From NCBI GenBank assembly GCA_017509685.1, contig JAFWPA010000039.1:1-64000 (forward strand): a stretch of 64,000 nt of DNA. The letters are read 5' to 3'. Positions 1 through 7,787 of this stretch are shown piece by piece (the stretch's first letter is position 1; the number at the start of each line of letters is the position of its first letter). Source of the stretch: Bacteroidales bacterium (lineage in GTDB: Bacteria > Bacteroidota > Bacteroidia > Bacteroidales > UBA932). A model generated the notes under the pieces. The model saw nothing but the letters and a program-made list of their open reading frames with translations, made no database searches and was not told the DNA's origin. The translations under genes were made by a program, and so were the position numbers.

Positions 1-4
1 GAAG

Positions 5-89
5 GAGGGGAAGGGGCCTGCCGGCGGCATCGCCGCCGGGGATGCTTCATCATCCAAGGGGCCATAGGCCCCGCAGGCCCCTTCCCCTC
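5..89. repeat. Multi-hairpin palindromic element
   Basis: Perfect 17-bp outer arms lie at 5-21 and 73-89 (GAGGGGAAGGGGCCTGC and its complement). They enclose two further perfect hairpins, CCGGCGGC-ATC-GCCGCCGG at 21-39 and GGGGCC-ATA-GGCCCC at 58-72, so the single strand can fold as a three-way junction. No reading frame is evident. The design (long outer stem plus internal GC-rich hairpins) resembles the elements at 30227-30367 and 51588-51715, but the sequences are not the same. A dispersed palindromic (REP- or MITE-like) element is the likeliest reading; the left edge of the window may cut it. Confidence 0.7.
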
Positions 90-128
90 ATCCGCTTCTT
101 CGGCCACCCGCTACTACATTACAAAGTC

Positions 129-180
129 AAAAAAAACATCAAGGCCACAAATCGCCCTTACAGCGGTCTGTGGCCTTGAT
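129..180 (-). terminator. Rho-independent terminator of the lon operon
   Basis: A perfect 12-bp inverted repeat (ATCAAGGCCACA at 138-149, complement at 169-180) is followed on the minus strand by a run of eight T (A run at 129-136 on the plus strand). It lies 60 bp past the stop of the last gene of the minus-strand operon, so it closes that operon. Confidence 0.85.
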
Positions 181-240
181 CTATCCTCGGCCTGACAAAA
201 TCAAAGTGTCAAAGACGGGAAGATACAAATAATTCCTTAA

Positions 241-471
241 TTAGAATAAGGTGGGGTGATTTTCTTCCAGTTCGCTCAGGACTTTGTTCATGATGGCTTC
301 GCGGAAGAGGACGGATTTGGCGTGCACCTTGAAACGGGAGCAGTATTCGTCGATGGCGGCCAGTTCGCTGTCGTTGAAGTACAGTACATAGCGGTTCTTG
401 CGGAGGAGCAGGGCTTTCTGCTTCTCCAGATAGGCGGGATCTACGCCGGGGATTCTCTTTTTGCGGGCCAT
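241..471 (-). CDS. Conserved small protein, ribbon-helix-helix-like
   Basis: A 76-residue basic protein that I do not recognise as a named family. Its pattern is a basic N-terminus, one predicted beta strand (RYVLYFND, about 27-34) and two amphipathic helices (about 35-48 and 51-69), which is the layout of ribbon-helix-helix DNA-binding proteins. That is inference from pattern only. It begins 3 nt after the thioredoxin-like gene and is the last gene of the lon-ung-coaD operon, just before the terminator. It has no signal peptide or membrane segment. A role in transcriptional control or plain DNA binding is possible but unproven. Confidence 0.6.
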   Translation of the reverse strand: MARKKRIPGVDPAYLEKQKALLLRKNRYVLYFNDSELAAIDEYCSRFKVHAKSVLFREAIMNKVLSELEENHPTLF

Positions 472-474
472 AGT

Positions 475-1929
475 CTAAAACTGTACGTAGCGGTGCTGTA
501 CCACGCCTTTCCGGTCTGTCTGGATGATGAAGGGCATGGCCGATAAGTCAAAGGTTTCCAGCAGGGTGGTGGCTTCCAGGGGATAGTCCGTGAGCAGGGC
601 GTCCATATCTACCAGCAGCACTTTGGCGGGGTAGTTTTTGGCCACCAGGGCGTCTACGGCCGCCAGGGTTTCCTGGCAGGCGTTGCAGCCGCCGGTGTAG
701 AAGACCACGTAGCCGGGCTTGCCCTTGATTTTGCTCAGGTCGAACACGCCTTCCTGGGTGCCCTTGCGGAACAGGCAGAGTTTCTGGCGAAGCACGCCGT
801 GCACTTTGAGGTCGGGGATGACCGAACCGATGGGCGTGCGGCTGGTGAGGTCTTCCAGCATCTTGCCCAGGGATACCACCTGGGACTGGTCATCGGCCGT
901 ATTCCATACGTCCGGCAGGCCGGTGACGTATTTCTGGACGAAGGGGACGCAGGCGTCGCGGTATACCTCTTCCCGGCGGGAGGAGAGGTAGTACAGGAGG
1001 TCTCCGGCCACCTGCTTGAAAGAATCCATGTCGCCTTCGCCGAAGGTGCGGGCGGCCAGGTAATCGGCCACGTCCATCACGTGCGTGACGGAGAGGGTGT
1101 CGCCGTAGGCGCCGAAGAGCTGGCTGTAGCGGGCCATCTGCCCGGCTTCACCATATATATATTGGTTGGCCGAGAACTGCTGGTTCAGGAGGATGCGCAG
1201 GGCGGGGGTGTCCAGGCCGCGGCCCACGATGGTTCCCGCGGGATTCACCAGGAACATGCCCGGGGTCTTCAGCACCCCGTACAGCCGCTGCCAGTCGGAT
1301 TCCATGGCGGGGTCCGACACGTGGACGACGCCGGTGAAATTTTGGCGGTAGCGGGCCCAGGCGTCGGTATCGGCCCCAACGTAGATGGCAAAGACGGTGA
1401 GCGGGTATTCCCCGGCGTCCACCAGCTGCTGCAGGCGGGCGGTTTCCAGCTTGCAGGTGCTGCAGCCGGTGTCGTAGAAATACAGCACGCTGTAGCCTTG
1501 ACGGGCCGGCATCTCTACCGGATTGCCGGAAGGGTCTGGCATCTCCAGTTTGGGTGCGGGCATCCCTATCAGGGAGGACTTGTTGAATTCTGCGAAAATC
1601 TGCGCGTTCAGAAGGTCCTGGTCCGATGCCATGGGAACGGCGCCGGAAAGGAACCACTGCTGGGCGATGTGCACCGCCACGGCGTCGTCTCCCATGATGT
1701 GGGAGGCCAGGTAGTGGTTGTAAATCTTGAGGGCGACATACTGCCGCACCAGGGAATCCTGACAGGAGGAAATGAGGAAATCACATTCGGCGCTCTGGAC
1801 GTCGGGCTTCTCCCCGGCCAGGGCCGTGAAATATTCTTCCAGTTTGGCCCCCAGTTCCGGGTACGGTTCCTGGGCCCGCAGTCCCAGCGATAAAGCGCAC
1901 AGCAGCGCCGTCAGGATCCACTTTCTCAT
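475..1929 (-). CDS. Secreted protein with two thioredoxin-like domains
   Basis: 484 residues with a signal peptide (MRKWILTALLCALSLGLRAQ). A helical N-terminal region (about 25-120) precedes a TlpA-like thioredoxin fold carrying CSTC (C156, C159) in the context FYDTGCSTCK. A second thioredoxin-like domain near the C-terminus carries CNAC (C415, C418). Two redox motifs in one chain suggest a periplasmic thiol-disulfide oxidoreductase, possibly passing electrons between its own domains; the substrate is unknown. The N-terminal part resembles the DUF5106-type modules found with Bacteroidota TlpA proteins, a tentative match. The start codon overlaps the coaD stop by 4 nt (ATGA), so the two are translationally coupled, an odd pairing of envelope and CoA functions. 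Confidence 0.75.
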   Translation of the reverse strand: MRKWILTALLCALSLGLRAQEPYPELGAKLEEYFTALAGEKPDVQSAECDFLISSCQDSLVRQYVALKIYNHYLASHIMGDDAVAVHIAQQWFLSGAVPMASDQDLLNAQIFAEFNKSSLIGMPAPKLEMPDPSGNPVEMPARQGYSVLYFYDTGCSTCKLETARLQQLVDAGEYPLTVFAIYVGADTDAWARYRQNFTGVVHVSDPAMESDWQRLYGVLKTPGMFLVNPAGTIVGRGLDTPALRILLNQQFSANQYIYGEAGQMARYSQLFGAYGDTLSVTHVMDVADYLAARTFGEGDMDSFKQVAGDLLYYLSSRREEVYRDACVPFVQKYVTGLPDVWNTADDQSQVVSLGKMLEDLTSRTPIGSVIPDLKVHGVLRQKLCLFRKGTQEGVFDLSKIKGKPGYVVFYTGGCNACQETLAAVDALVAKNYPAKVLLVDMDALLTDYPLEATTLLETFDLSAMPFIIQTDRKGVVQHRYVQF

Positions 1930-2384
1930 AACTGAACGCCTTCTGGGATGAATGCGGAATAGTCTCCGCCGTGCTTGAGGATGTCCCGTACGGCCGATGA
2001 CGAAATATGCGCGAACTCCTGTGCCGTAGGGATGATGATGGTCTCGATTTCCGGGGCCAGGCGGCGGTTGGCGTCGGCGATGGAACGCTCGGTCTCGAAG
2101 TCGATCATGTTGCGCACGCCCCTCACAATGTGGCGGATGCCCAGCTGGTGACAGGTATCGATGGTGAGGTTGCTGTACTGGATCACGCTCACGCCCTCAA
2201 TCCCCTGGGTGGCCTGCCGGATGATGCTCAGGCGCTTGTCCATATCGAAGAAGCCGCGCTTGTCCTGGTTGATACCCACGGCAATCACCACCTCGTCGAA
2301 CATGGTGAGGGCGCGTTTGAGGATATTCAGATGGCCGGCCGTAAAGGGGTCAAAGGAGCCGGGGAAAAGGGCTATACGTTTCAT
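1926..2384 (-). CDS. coaD: Phosphopantetheine adenylyltransferase
   Basis: 152 residues, normal for CoaD. It transfers AMP from ATP to 4'-phosphopantetheine, giving dephospho-CoA, the penultimate step of coenzyme A synthesis in the cytoplasm. The nucleotidyltransferase signature FPGSFDPFTAGH (7-18) contains the T-x-G-H motif (T15, G17, H18), and the C-terminal ISSSAVRDI block that closes over ATP is present. The start overlaps the ung stop by 4 nt and the stop overlaps the next start by 4 nt, so it sits in a tightly coupled operon with lon and ung. Confidence 0.95.
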   Translation of the reverse strand: MKRIALFPGSFDPFTAGHLNILKRALTMFDEVVIAVGINQDKRGFFDMDKRLSIIRQATQGIEGVSVIQYSNLTIDTCHQLGIRHIVRGVRNMIDFETERSIADANRRLAPEIETIIIPTAQEFAHISSSAVRDILKHGGDYSAFIPEGVQL

Positions 2385-3049
2385 AACTGCCAGTTGATAG
2401 GGGTTTTACCCTCCCGGATAAGGAGGTTGTTAGTCTGTGAAAAGTGCCGGCAGCCGAAGAAGGCCCCGCCGGCCAGCGGCGAAGGGTGGGCGGCCTGCAG
2501 GACGTGGTGCCGGGAACTGTCGATGAGGGCGGCCTTGGCCTTGGCGAAGTTGCCCCACAGCAGGAAGACGATGCCGTTGCAGCTCACCGATAAATACCGG
2601 ATGACGGCATCCGTGAATTCCTCCCAGCCGATGCCCCGGTGCGACGCCGCCCGTCCCGCCTCTACCGTGAGGATGCTGTTGAGCAGGAGCACGCCCTGGC
2701 GGGCCCAGCCCTCCAGGTTGGGGCGCCCGCTCATCCGGATGCCCAGGTCTGTCTCGATCTCCCTGAAGATGTTCTTGAGGGAGGGGGGAGTGCGCACGCC
2801 GTCGGGTACGCTGAAGGAAAGGCCCATCGCCTCTCCGGGGTTGTGGTAGGGGTCCTGCCCCAGGATGACCACTTTCACCTGCGGCACGGGCGTAAGGTCA
2901 AACGCACGGAAGATAAGGCTTCCGGGCGGGTAAATTACCTTTCCTTGGGCCTTCTCCTGATGCAGAAAGCGCACCAGCGATGCGAAATACGGTTTCTCGA
3001 ATTCGCCCGCGAGTGCGGCTTTCCATGTGGGTTCTATCTTTACGTCCAT
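2381..3049 (-). CDS. ung: Uracil-DNA glycosylase
   Basis: 222 residues, full length for family 1 UDG. It removes uracil from DNA as the first step of base-excision repair. The water-activating motif GQDPYHN is at 64-70 with general base D66, and the minor-groove leucine loop HPSPL is at 188-192 with H188. It follows lon by 3 nt and overlaps coaD by 4 nt. All diagnostic residues are intact, so a functional enzyme is expected. Confidence 0.96.
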   Translation of the reverse strand: MDVKIEPTWKAALAGEFEKPYFASLVRFLHQEKAQGKVIYPPGSLIFRAFDLTPVPQVKVVILGQDPYHNPGEAMGLSFSVPDGVRTPPSLKNIFREIETDLGIRMSGRPNLEGWARQGVLLLNSILTVEAGRAASHRGIGWEEFTDAVIRYLSVSCNGIVFLLWGNFAKAKAALIDSSRHHVLQAAHPSPLAGGAFFGCRHFSQTNNLLIREGKTPINWQL

Positions 3050-3052
3050 TGT

Positions 3053-5455
3053 CTAAAAAATGAAGTCGACTACGTCGGCTATCGTTTTTACATAGACAAA
3101 GATAAGACCTTTTATGTAAATTTCCTTGATATCTTCTACATCTTTTCGGTTTTCTTCCGAAATGACGATGGTATGGACGCCGGCGCGTTTGGCGGCCAGA
3201 ATCTTTTCCTTGATGCCGCCTACGGGCAGCACGCGGCCGCGCAGGGTCATTTCGCCGGTCATGGCGATGCCGCTCTTGGGGGCTTTCCCGCGCAGGGCGC
3301 TCACCATGGAACTCACCATGGTAATACCGGCCGACGGCCCGTCCTTGGGTACGGCACCCTCCGGCACGTGGAGGTGGATGTCCTTCTTCATGAAGGTCTC
3401 GGTGTCCATACCGGCCAGGCCGGGGTGCGCCTTGATGTACTGCCAGGCAATCTGGGCGCTTTCCTTCATTACGTCTCCCAGGTTGCCGGTCATGGACAGG
3501 TTGCCCTTGCCCTCGCTCACCTGGCTCTCTACGAAGAGGACTTCGCCGCCCATCTCCGTCCAGGCCAGTCCGGTGACTACGCCCACGCCCTCGTTGCCCT
3601 TGACGTCGTCGTGGAAAGCGGTGGGCAGGCCCAGGTATTCGCGCAGGTGCTTGGGCTCTATCACGCGGGGGAACTCCTGCTCCAGCGCCATCTTCTTGGC
3701 GGTGACGCGGGCCACCTTGGCAATCTGCTTCTCCAGGGAACGCACGCCGCTCTCGTGGGTGTATTCGTCCACGATGTGCTGCAGGGCTTCGTCGGTGAGG
3801 GAGAGTTCGTCGGCCTTGAGTCCGTGCTCCGTGAGCTGCTTGGGTACCAGGTACTTGTGGGCAATCTGGAGCTTTTCTTCGGCCAGGTAGCCGCTCACGT
3901 TGATCATCTCCATACGGTCCTTAAGGGCCGGCTGGATGGTTCCGATTCCGTTGGCCGTGGTGATGAACAGGACATTGGACAGGTCATAGTCCACGTCCAG
4001 GTAATTGTCGTGGAAGGTGCTGTTCTGCTCCGGGTCCAGGGCCTCCAGAAGGGCCGATGAAGGGTCTCCCTTGAAGTCGCTGGCCAGCTTGTCAATCTCG
4101 TCCAGCACGATGACCGGGTTGGAGGTGCCGGCCCGCTGGATGCCGCTGAGGATACGGCCGGGGAGGGCACCTACGTAGGTTTTGCGGTGGCCGCGGATCT
4201 CCGCTTCGTCGTGCATGCCGCCCAGGGAGATGCGGATGTACTTGCGGCCCAGAGCCCGTGCGATGGACTTGCCCAGGGAGGTCTTACCCACGCCGGGAGG
4301 GCCCCAGAGGCACAGGATGGGGGACTTCATATTGCCCTTGAGCTTGAGCACGGCCAGGTATTCGATGATGCGGTCCTTCACCTGGTCCAGACCGAAGTGG
4401 TCTTCGTCCAGCACCTGCTGGGCGTGCGCCAGGTCCAGATTGTCGTCGGACATCTCGCCCCAGGGGAGGTCCAGCATAAACTGGATGTAGGAGAACTGGA
4501 TGCTGTAGTCCGGGGAAGTGGGGTTGTACTTCTCCAGTTTGGCCATCTCCTTGTCAAAGATGGCGCGCACTTCCTTGGACCACTTCTTTTCATCGGCCCG
4601 GCGGCGCATCTTCTCGAATTCCTCGCCTTCGTCCATACCCAGCTCTTCCTGGATGGTGCGCAGCTGGTTGTTCAGGTAGTATTCGCGCTGCTGCTGGTCG
4701 ATATCGGTCTTTACCTTCTGGTTGATTTCCTGCTTGATCTGCAGCAGCTGGGTTTGGGTGTCCAGCACCTTCAGCAGCGCCAGGCCTCGCTCATGGATGT
4801 CCGTGATTCCCAGCAGCTGGGTGCGCTCCTGGAAATTCTCCACCTCGATGGTGGTGGCGATGAAGTTTACCAGGAAGTGGAAGTTGTCGATGCTCTTGAG
4901 GGCGCCGATGGCTTCCTTGGGTGCGAAGGAGGAGGATTTCACAATGAGGGCGGCCTTTTCCTTGAGGGCATCGGCCAGCACGCGCAGTTCGCGTTCGTCG
5001 GCATTCTCCGGGACGTTCTCTTCCAGGAAATCCACGCGCGCGGTAATATAGGGGTCGTAGCTCACCACGCTCACCAGCCGGGCCAGGGAAGAGCCCTGCA
5101 GGATGGCGGTGACGGTGCCGTCCGGCATCTCCAGGGTCTTGATGAGCTTGCACACGGTGCCCCACTGGCACAGGTCTTCCTCCATGGGGTCTTCCACGGA
5201 GACGTCCATCTGGGGAATGGCCACCAGCCAGCCGTCACCTTCCTCTACGTCGGACACCAGCTTGATGGACTTTTCCCGTCCCACGGTGACCGGAAAAACG
5301 GTGCCGGGGAACATGACGGCGTTGCGCAGGGCCAGGACGGGCATCACCGGAGGCAGCTTGGATACATCCACTTTCATGGAAGAGGCTTCTCCGATGACAG
5401 GCATTATATTCACTTCTACGCCCGCGGGGGCGTTAAAATCTAGGGATTGCTTCAT
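3053..5455 (-). CDS. lon: ATP-dependent Lon protease
   Basis: From the ATG at 5455 the protein has 800 residues. An in-frame upstream ATG exists at 5542, but the extra 29 residues do not look like Lon and cross the operator-like palindromes of the leader, so I prefer 5455. The order is N-terminal substrate-binding domain, coiled coil, AAA+ module with Walker A GPPGVGKT, and serine protease domain. The catalytic Ser is in KDGPSAGITM (about S708) and the Lys partner 43 residues later (about K751), as in E. coli Lon. It degrades misfolded and regulatory proteins in the cytoplasm. It leads the operon lon-ung-coaD and is divergent from the HU gene. Confidence 0.96.
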   Translation of the reverse strand: MKQSLDFNAPAGVEVNIMPVIGEASSMKVDVSKLPPVMPVLALRNAVMFPGTVFPVTVGREKSIKLVSDVEEGDGWLVAIPQMDVSVEDPMEEDLCQWGTVCKLIKTLEMPDGTVTAILQGSSLARLVSVVSYDPYITARVDFLEENVPENADERELRVLADALKEKAALIVKSSSFAPKEAIGALKSIDNFHFLVNFIATTIEVENFQERTQLLGITDIHERGLALLKVLDTQTQLLQIKQEINQKVKTDIDQQQREYYLNNQLRTIQEELGMDEGEEFEKMRRRADEKKWSKEVRAIFDKEMAKLEKYNPTSPDYSIQFSYIQFMLDLPWGEMSDDNLDLAHAQQVLDEDHFGLDQVKDRIIEYLAVLKLKGNMKSPILCLWGPPGVGKTSLGKSIARALGRKYIRISLGGMHDEAEIRGHRKTYVGALPGRILSGIQRAGTSNPVIVLDEIDKLASDFKGDPSSALLEALDPEQNSTFHDNYLDVDYDLSNVLFITTANGIGTIQPALKDRMEMINVSGYLAEEKLQIAHKYLVPKQLTEHGLKADELSLTDEALQHIVDEYTHESGVRSLEKQIAKVARVTAKKMALEQEFPRVIEPKHLREYLGLPTAFHDDVKGNEGVGVVTGLAWTEMGGEVLFVESQVSEGKGNLSMTGNLGDVMKESAQIAWQYIKAHPGLAGMDTETFMKKDIHLHVPEGAVPKDGPSAGITMVSSMVSALRGKAPKSGIAMTGEMTLRGRVLPVGGIKEKILAAKRAGVHTIVISEENRKDVEDIKEIYIKGLIFVYVKTIADVVDFIF

Positions 5456-5461
5456 ATCTAC

Positions 5462-5496
5462 TGACAATTTGTCATAAAGTGGGTGCACTATGCACC
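5462..5496. promoter_or_regulatory. Two short palindromes in the lon leader
   Basis: TGACAA-T-TTGTCA (5462-5474) and GGTGCA-CTA-TGCACC (5482-5496) are perfect 6-bp-arm palindromes lying 7-41 nt upstream of the preferred lon start. They could be operators, for example for stress control of lon, or mRNA hairpins covering the ribosome site. No TAnnTTTG box was found for lon, so its promoter is unresolved. Confidence 0.35.
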
Positions 5497-5581
5497 AGCT
5501 GCCTATATTGTCAATCTCTGTGCCAAGCCTTGAAAATGACACTTTTTCAGTCTAACATTTTGAAATCTCAAAAATTAAGTC

Positions 5582-5589
5582 TAATTTTG
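5582..5589 (+). promoter_or_regulatory. Promoter -7 box for the HU gene
   Basis: TAATTTTG fits the Bacteroidota -7 consensus TAnnTTTG and lies 47 nt upstream of the HU start codon, in the divergent lon/HU region. Confidence 0.6.
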
Positions 5590-5636
5590 CCCAGTTTTTT
5601 CGATGTACAAAAACTAAACATAAAAACTATAAAAAC

Positions 5637-5915
5637 ATGACTAAGGCAGAAATCGTAAACGAAGTAGCAAAGACTACCGGAATTGAGAAGACCCAGGTAT
5701 TGGCCGTTATCGAAGAATTCACCAGTGTAGTAAAAGGCTCCCTGGTAGCCGGTGAACCCGTATATCTGCGTGGCTTCGGCAGCTTCATCATCAAGCACCG
5801 CGCCCAGAAGGCCGCCCGCAACATCACCCGCAAGACCACCATGGTCATCCCGGCCCACGACATTCCGGCTTTCAAGCCCGCCAAGACCTTCGTTAACGCC
5901 GTCAAGGAGAAATAA
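5637..5915 (+). CDS. HU family DNA-binding protein
   Basis: 92 residues, normal for HU/IHF. It is a dimeric nucleoid protein that bends DNA. The N-terminal helix pair (MTKAEIVNEVAKTTGI) and the YLRGFGSFIIKHRAQKAARN core with the beta-arm that grips the minor groove are clear. The arm ends in the usual PAHDIPAFKPAKTF block. It is followed 23 nt later by the COX24-like gene and then ribonuclease G on the same strand, so it may share a transcript with them. HU versus IHF subunit cannot be decided from this sequence. Confidence 0.93.
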   Translation: MTKAEIVNEVAKTTGIEKTQVLAVIEEFTSVVKGSLVAGEPVYLRGFGSFIIKHRAQKAARNITRKTTMVIPAHDIPAFKPAKTFVNAVKEK

Positions 5916-5938
5916 TTAATTTATAAACCATCATTACT

Positions 5939-6031
5939 ATGTGCCCTAGCGGTAAGAAAAGAAAAAGACATAAGATGGCGACGCACAAGCGTAAGAAGCG
6001 CTTGCGCAAGAACCGCCACAAGAAGAAGTAA
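5939..6031 (+). CDS. 30-aa basic COX24/AURKAIP1-like protein
   Basis: A very short gene: ATG at 5939, TAA ending at 6031, 30 residues. More than half are Lys or Arg, with the blocks SGKKRKRHKM and THKRKKRLRKNRHKKK. This matches the COX24/AURKAIP1 C-terminal domain (mitoribosomal mS38-like), which I know as a conserved small gene of Bacteroidota. A ribosome-associated RNA-binding peptide is therefore likely. It lies between HU and ribonuclease G and is followed by a hairpin, so expression may be partly separate from rng. Standard gene callers often miss it because of its length. Confidence 0.8.
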   Translation: MCPSGKKRKRHKMATHKRKKRLRKNRHKKK

Positions 6032-6046
6032 TTCTTCCGACGAAAA

Positions 6047-6079
6047 GGGCTTGCGATGAGTTCGCGAGCCCTTCCTTTT
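6047..6079 (+). terminator. Hairpin terminator after the COX24-like gene
   Basis: A 10-bp stem with one G-T pair (GGGCTTGCGA at 6047-6056, TCGCGAGCCC at 6062-6071) and a 5-nt loop is followed by TTCCTTTT. It lies between the COX24-like gene and rng. It may be leaky, since rng starts 22 nt further on with no obvious promoter box between them. Confidence 0.65.
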
Positions 6080-6101
6080 ACCCAAACCATTTAATTTCCA
6101 C

Positions 6102-7667
6102 ATGGAGTCTGAGAAACCGGACAAGGATCTGATTGTTGACGTAACAGCAACGGAGGTACATATCGCCCTGATGGAAAATCACCGGCTGATAGAGTACAAC
6201 ACGGAGTCCAGCACTGGGAACAAGTTCACGGTAGGGGACGTTCACCTGGGAAAGGTGAAAAAGATTCTCCCGAACCTCAATGCTGCCTTTGTGGACATCG
6301 GCGACAAGAAGGAAGCCTTCATCCATTACCTGGACCTGGGACTCTACTTTCCCGCATTCGACCAGTTCGTACGGGAATCCAACAGCAACACCAATCTCAA
6401 GGACCTGTACTCCAGGATCAAGATTGGCAACGCCCTCCCCAAGGAGGGACGCATAGAAGAGTTCCTGCACCCCGGACAGATGATCGTGGCCCAGATTGTC
6501 AAGGAGCCCATCTCCACCAAGGGATCGCGACTGACTGCGGAAATTTCATTGGCAGGACGGAACATCGTACTTCTCCCCTTCGCGGAAAAAGTGTCCATCT
6601 CCCAGAAGATTGGCTCGAAGGAAGAGAAACGTAGACTCGAGACACTGGTAAGGAGCATCCTCCCCAAGAATTACGGTGCCATCATCCGCACCGCGGCCGA
6701 GGGAAAGAACGCCGCCACCCTGGTGGCCGAAACCGAATCCCTCATTGAAAAATGGGAAAGCTCCTGGAAGAAGATCGCCGGCAACAAGAACGTCCAGCTG
6801 CTCTTTACGGAATACAGCAAAACCACTACCGTGTTGAGGGACCTCCTCAACGACTCGTTCTCCAATATCTGGATCAATGACGAACGGGTGGCCGAAGAAG
6901 CCCGGAAGTACGTTTCCCTGATAGCTCCGGAACAGGAAAAGATTGTCCATCTGTACGAAGGCAAACAGCCCATCTATGACCACTTCGAGGTAACTCGGCA
7001 GATCAAGGGCTCCTTTGGCAAGGTGGTTCCCATGCGGCAGGGCGCCTATCTGGTGATTGAAACCACCGAAGCGCTGAATGTCATTGACGTAAACAGCGGC
7101 ATCCGCACCAAGACAAGCGACCAGGAGGAGAACTCCTTTGAGGTGAACAAGATTGCCGCAGAAGAGATTGCACGGCAGCTGAGGCTCCGCGATATGGGTG
7201 GCATCGTGATAGTAGACTTCATTGACATGGAGTCCAACGACCACAAGAACGCACTCCATAAGTACATGCAGGAGCTGATGGAAGCCGACAGGGCCAAGCA
7301 CAACGTGCTGCCGCTTACCAAGTTCGGGCTCATGCAGATTACCCGGCAGCGGATAAGGCCCGTTACGGAAATCAATACGTCGGAACAGTGCCCCGTGTGC
7401 CACGGTACCGGAAAAATCACTTCCAGCGCCGTCATCGACGAGGAAATCGAACGCAAGATCGCGTTCTATTCCATTGAAAAAGGTGTCCGTTTCGTCACCC
7501 TCAAGACAAGCCCCATTCTGGGCGCTTATCTCAAACGGGGACTGTTCAATTCCTTCCTGGCAAAGTGGCGGAAACGCTACAAGATAAGGATAGAATTGGT
7601 GGAAGTAACGGATTTCACCGTCCTCCAACATGAAATGTTTAATGAAAAAGGGGACAAGCTCGAGTAG
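6102..7667 (+). CDS. rng: Ribonuclease G/E family endoribonuclease
   Basis: 521 residues, the size of RNase G rather than the long RNase E. It is an endonuclease that processes rRNA 5' ends and cleaves mRNA. An N-terminal S1 RNA-binding domain (about 38-125, split by an RNase-H-like segment) is followed by the DNase-I-like catalytic domain with the metal-binding stretch LNVIDVNSG and GGIVIVDFIDM. The zinc-link CPVCHGTG (C430, C433) needed for dimer assembly is intact. There is no RNase E-type C-terminal degradosome tail. Its own terminator overlaps the stop codon. Confidence 0.94.
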   Translation: MESEKPDKDLIVDVTATEVHIALMENHRLIEYNTESSTGNKFTVGDVHLGKVKKILPNLNAAFVDIGDKKEAFIHYLDLGLYFPAFDQFVRESNSNTNLKDLYSRIKIGNALPKEGRIEEFLHPGQMIVAQIVKEPISTKGSRLTAEISLAGRNIVLLPFAEKVSISQKIGSKEEKRRLETLVRSILPKNYGAIIRTAAEGKNAATLVAETESLIEKWESSWKKIAGNKNVQLLFTEYSKTTTVLRDLLNDSFSNIWINDERVAEEARKYVSLIAPEQEKIVHLYEGKQPIYDHFEVTRQIKGSFGKVVPMRQGAYLVIETTEALNVIDVNSGIRTKTSDQEENSFEVNKIAAEEIARQLRLRDMGGIVIVDFIDMESNDHKNALHKYMQELMEADRAKHNVLPLTKFGLMQITRQRIRPVTEINTSEQCPVCHGTGKITSSAVIDEEIERKIAFYSIEKGVRFVTLKTSPILGAYLKRGLFNSFLAKWRKRYKIRIELVEVTDFTVLQHEMFNEKGDKLE

Positions 7668-7683
7668 CTTGCCCCTTTTTTTT
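7650..7683 (+). terminator. Rho-independent terminator of rng
   Basis: A GC-rich hairpin (GGGGACAAGCT at 7650-7660, AGCTTGCCCC at 7666-7675, one bulged A) is followed by eight T. The left arm lies inside the last codons of rng. Confidence 0.88.
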
Positions 7684-7710
7684 GCTCTAAATTGCCAAGT
7701 TGCGTAACTC

Positions 7711-7787
7711 GCTGATTATCAATGTTGTTCAGGGTTTTCTTTAGCCTCGGGAGCCTAAAGAAAATTCACAACAGTGCTGATAATCAG
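7711..7787. repeat. Nested 77-bp palindrome between convergent genes
   Basis: Three nested pairs of arms share one centre: CTGATTATCA near 7712 with TGATAATCAG near 7778, TGTTGT with ACAACA, and TTTTCTTTAG (7735-7744) with CTAAAGAAAA (7755-7764). The tip is CTC-GG-GAG. It separates rng (plus) from the DJ-1 gene (minus) and its right arm overlaps the DJ-1 stop codon. It could act as a bidirectional terminator for the minus strand, or be a REP-like element. Confidence 0.6.
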
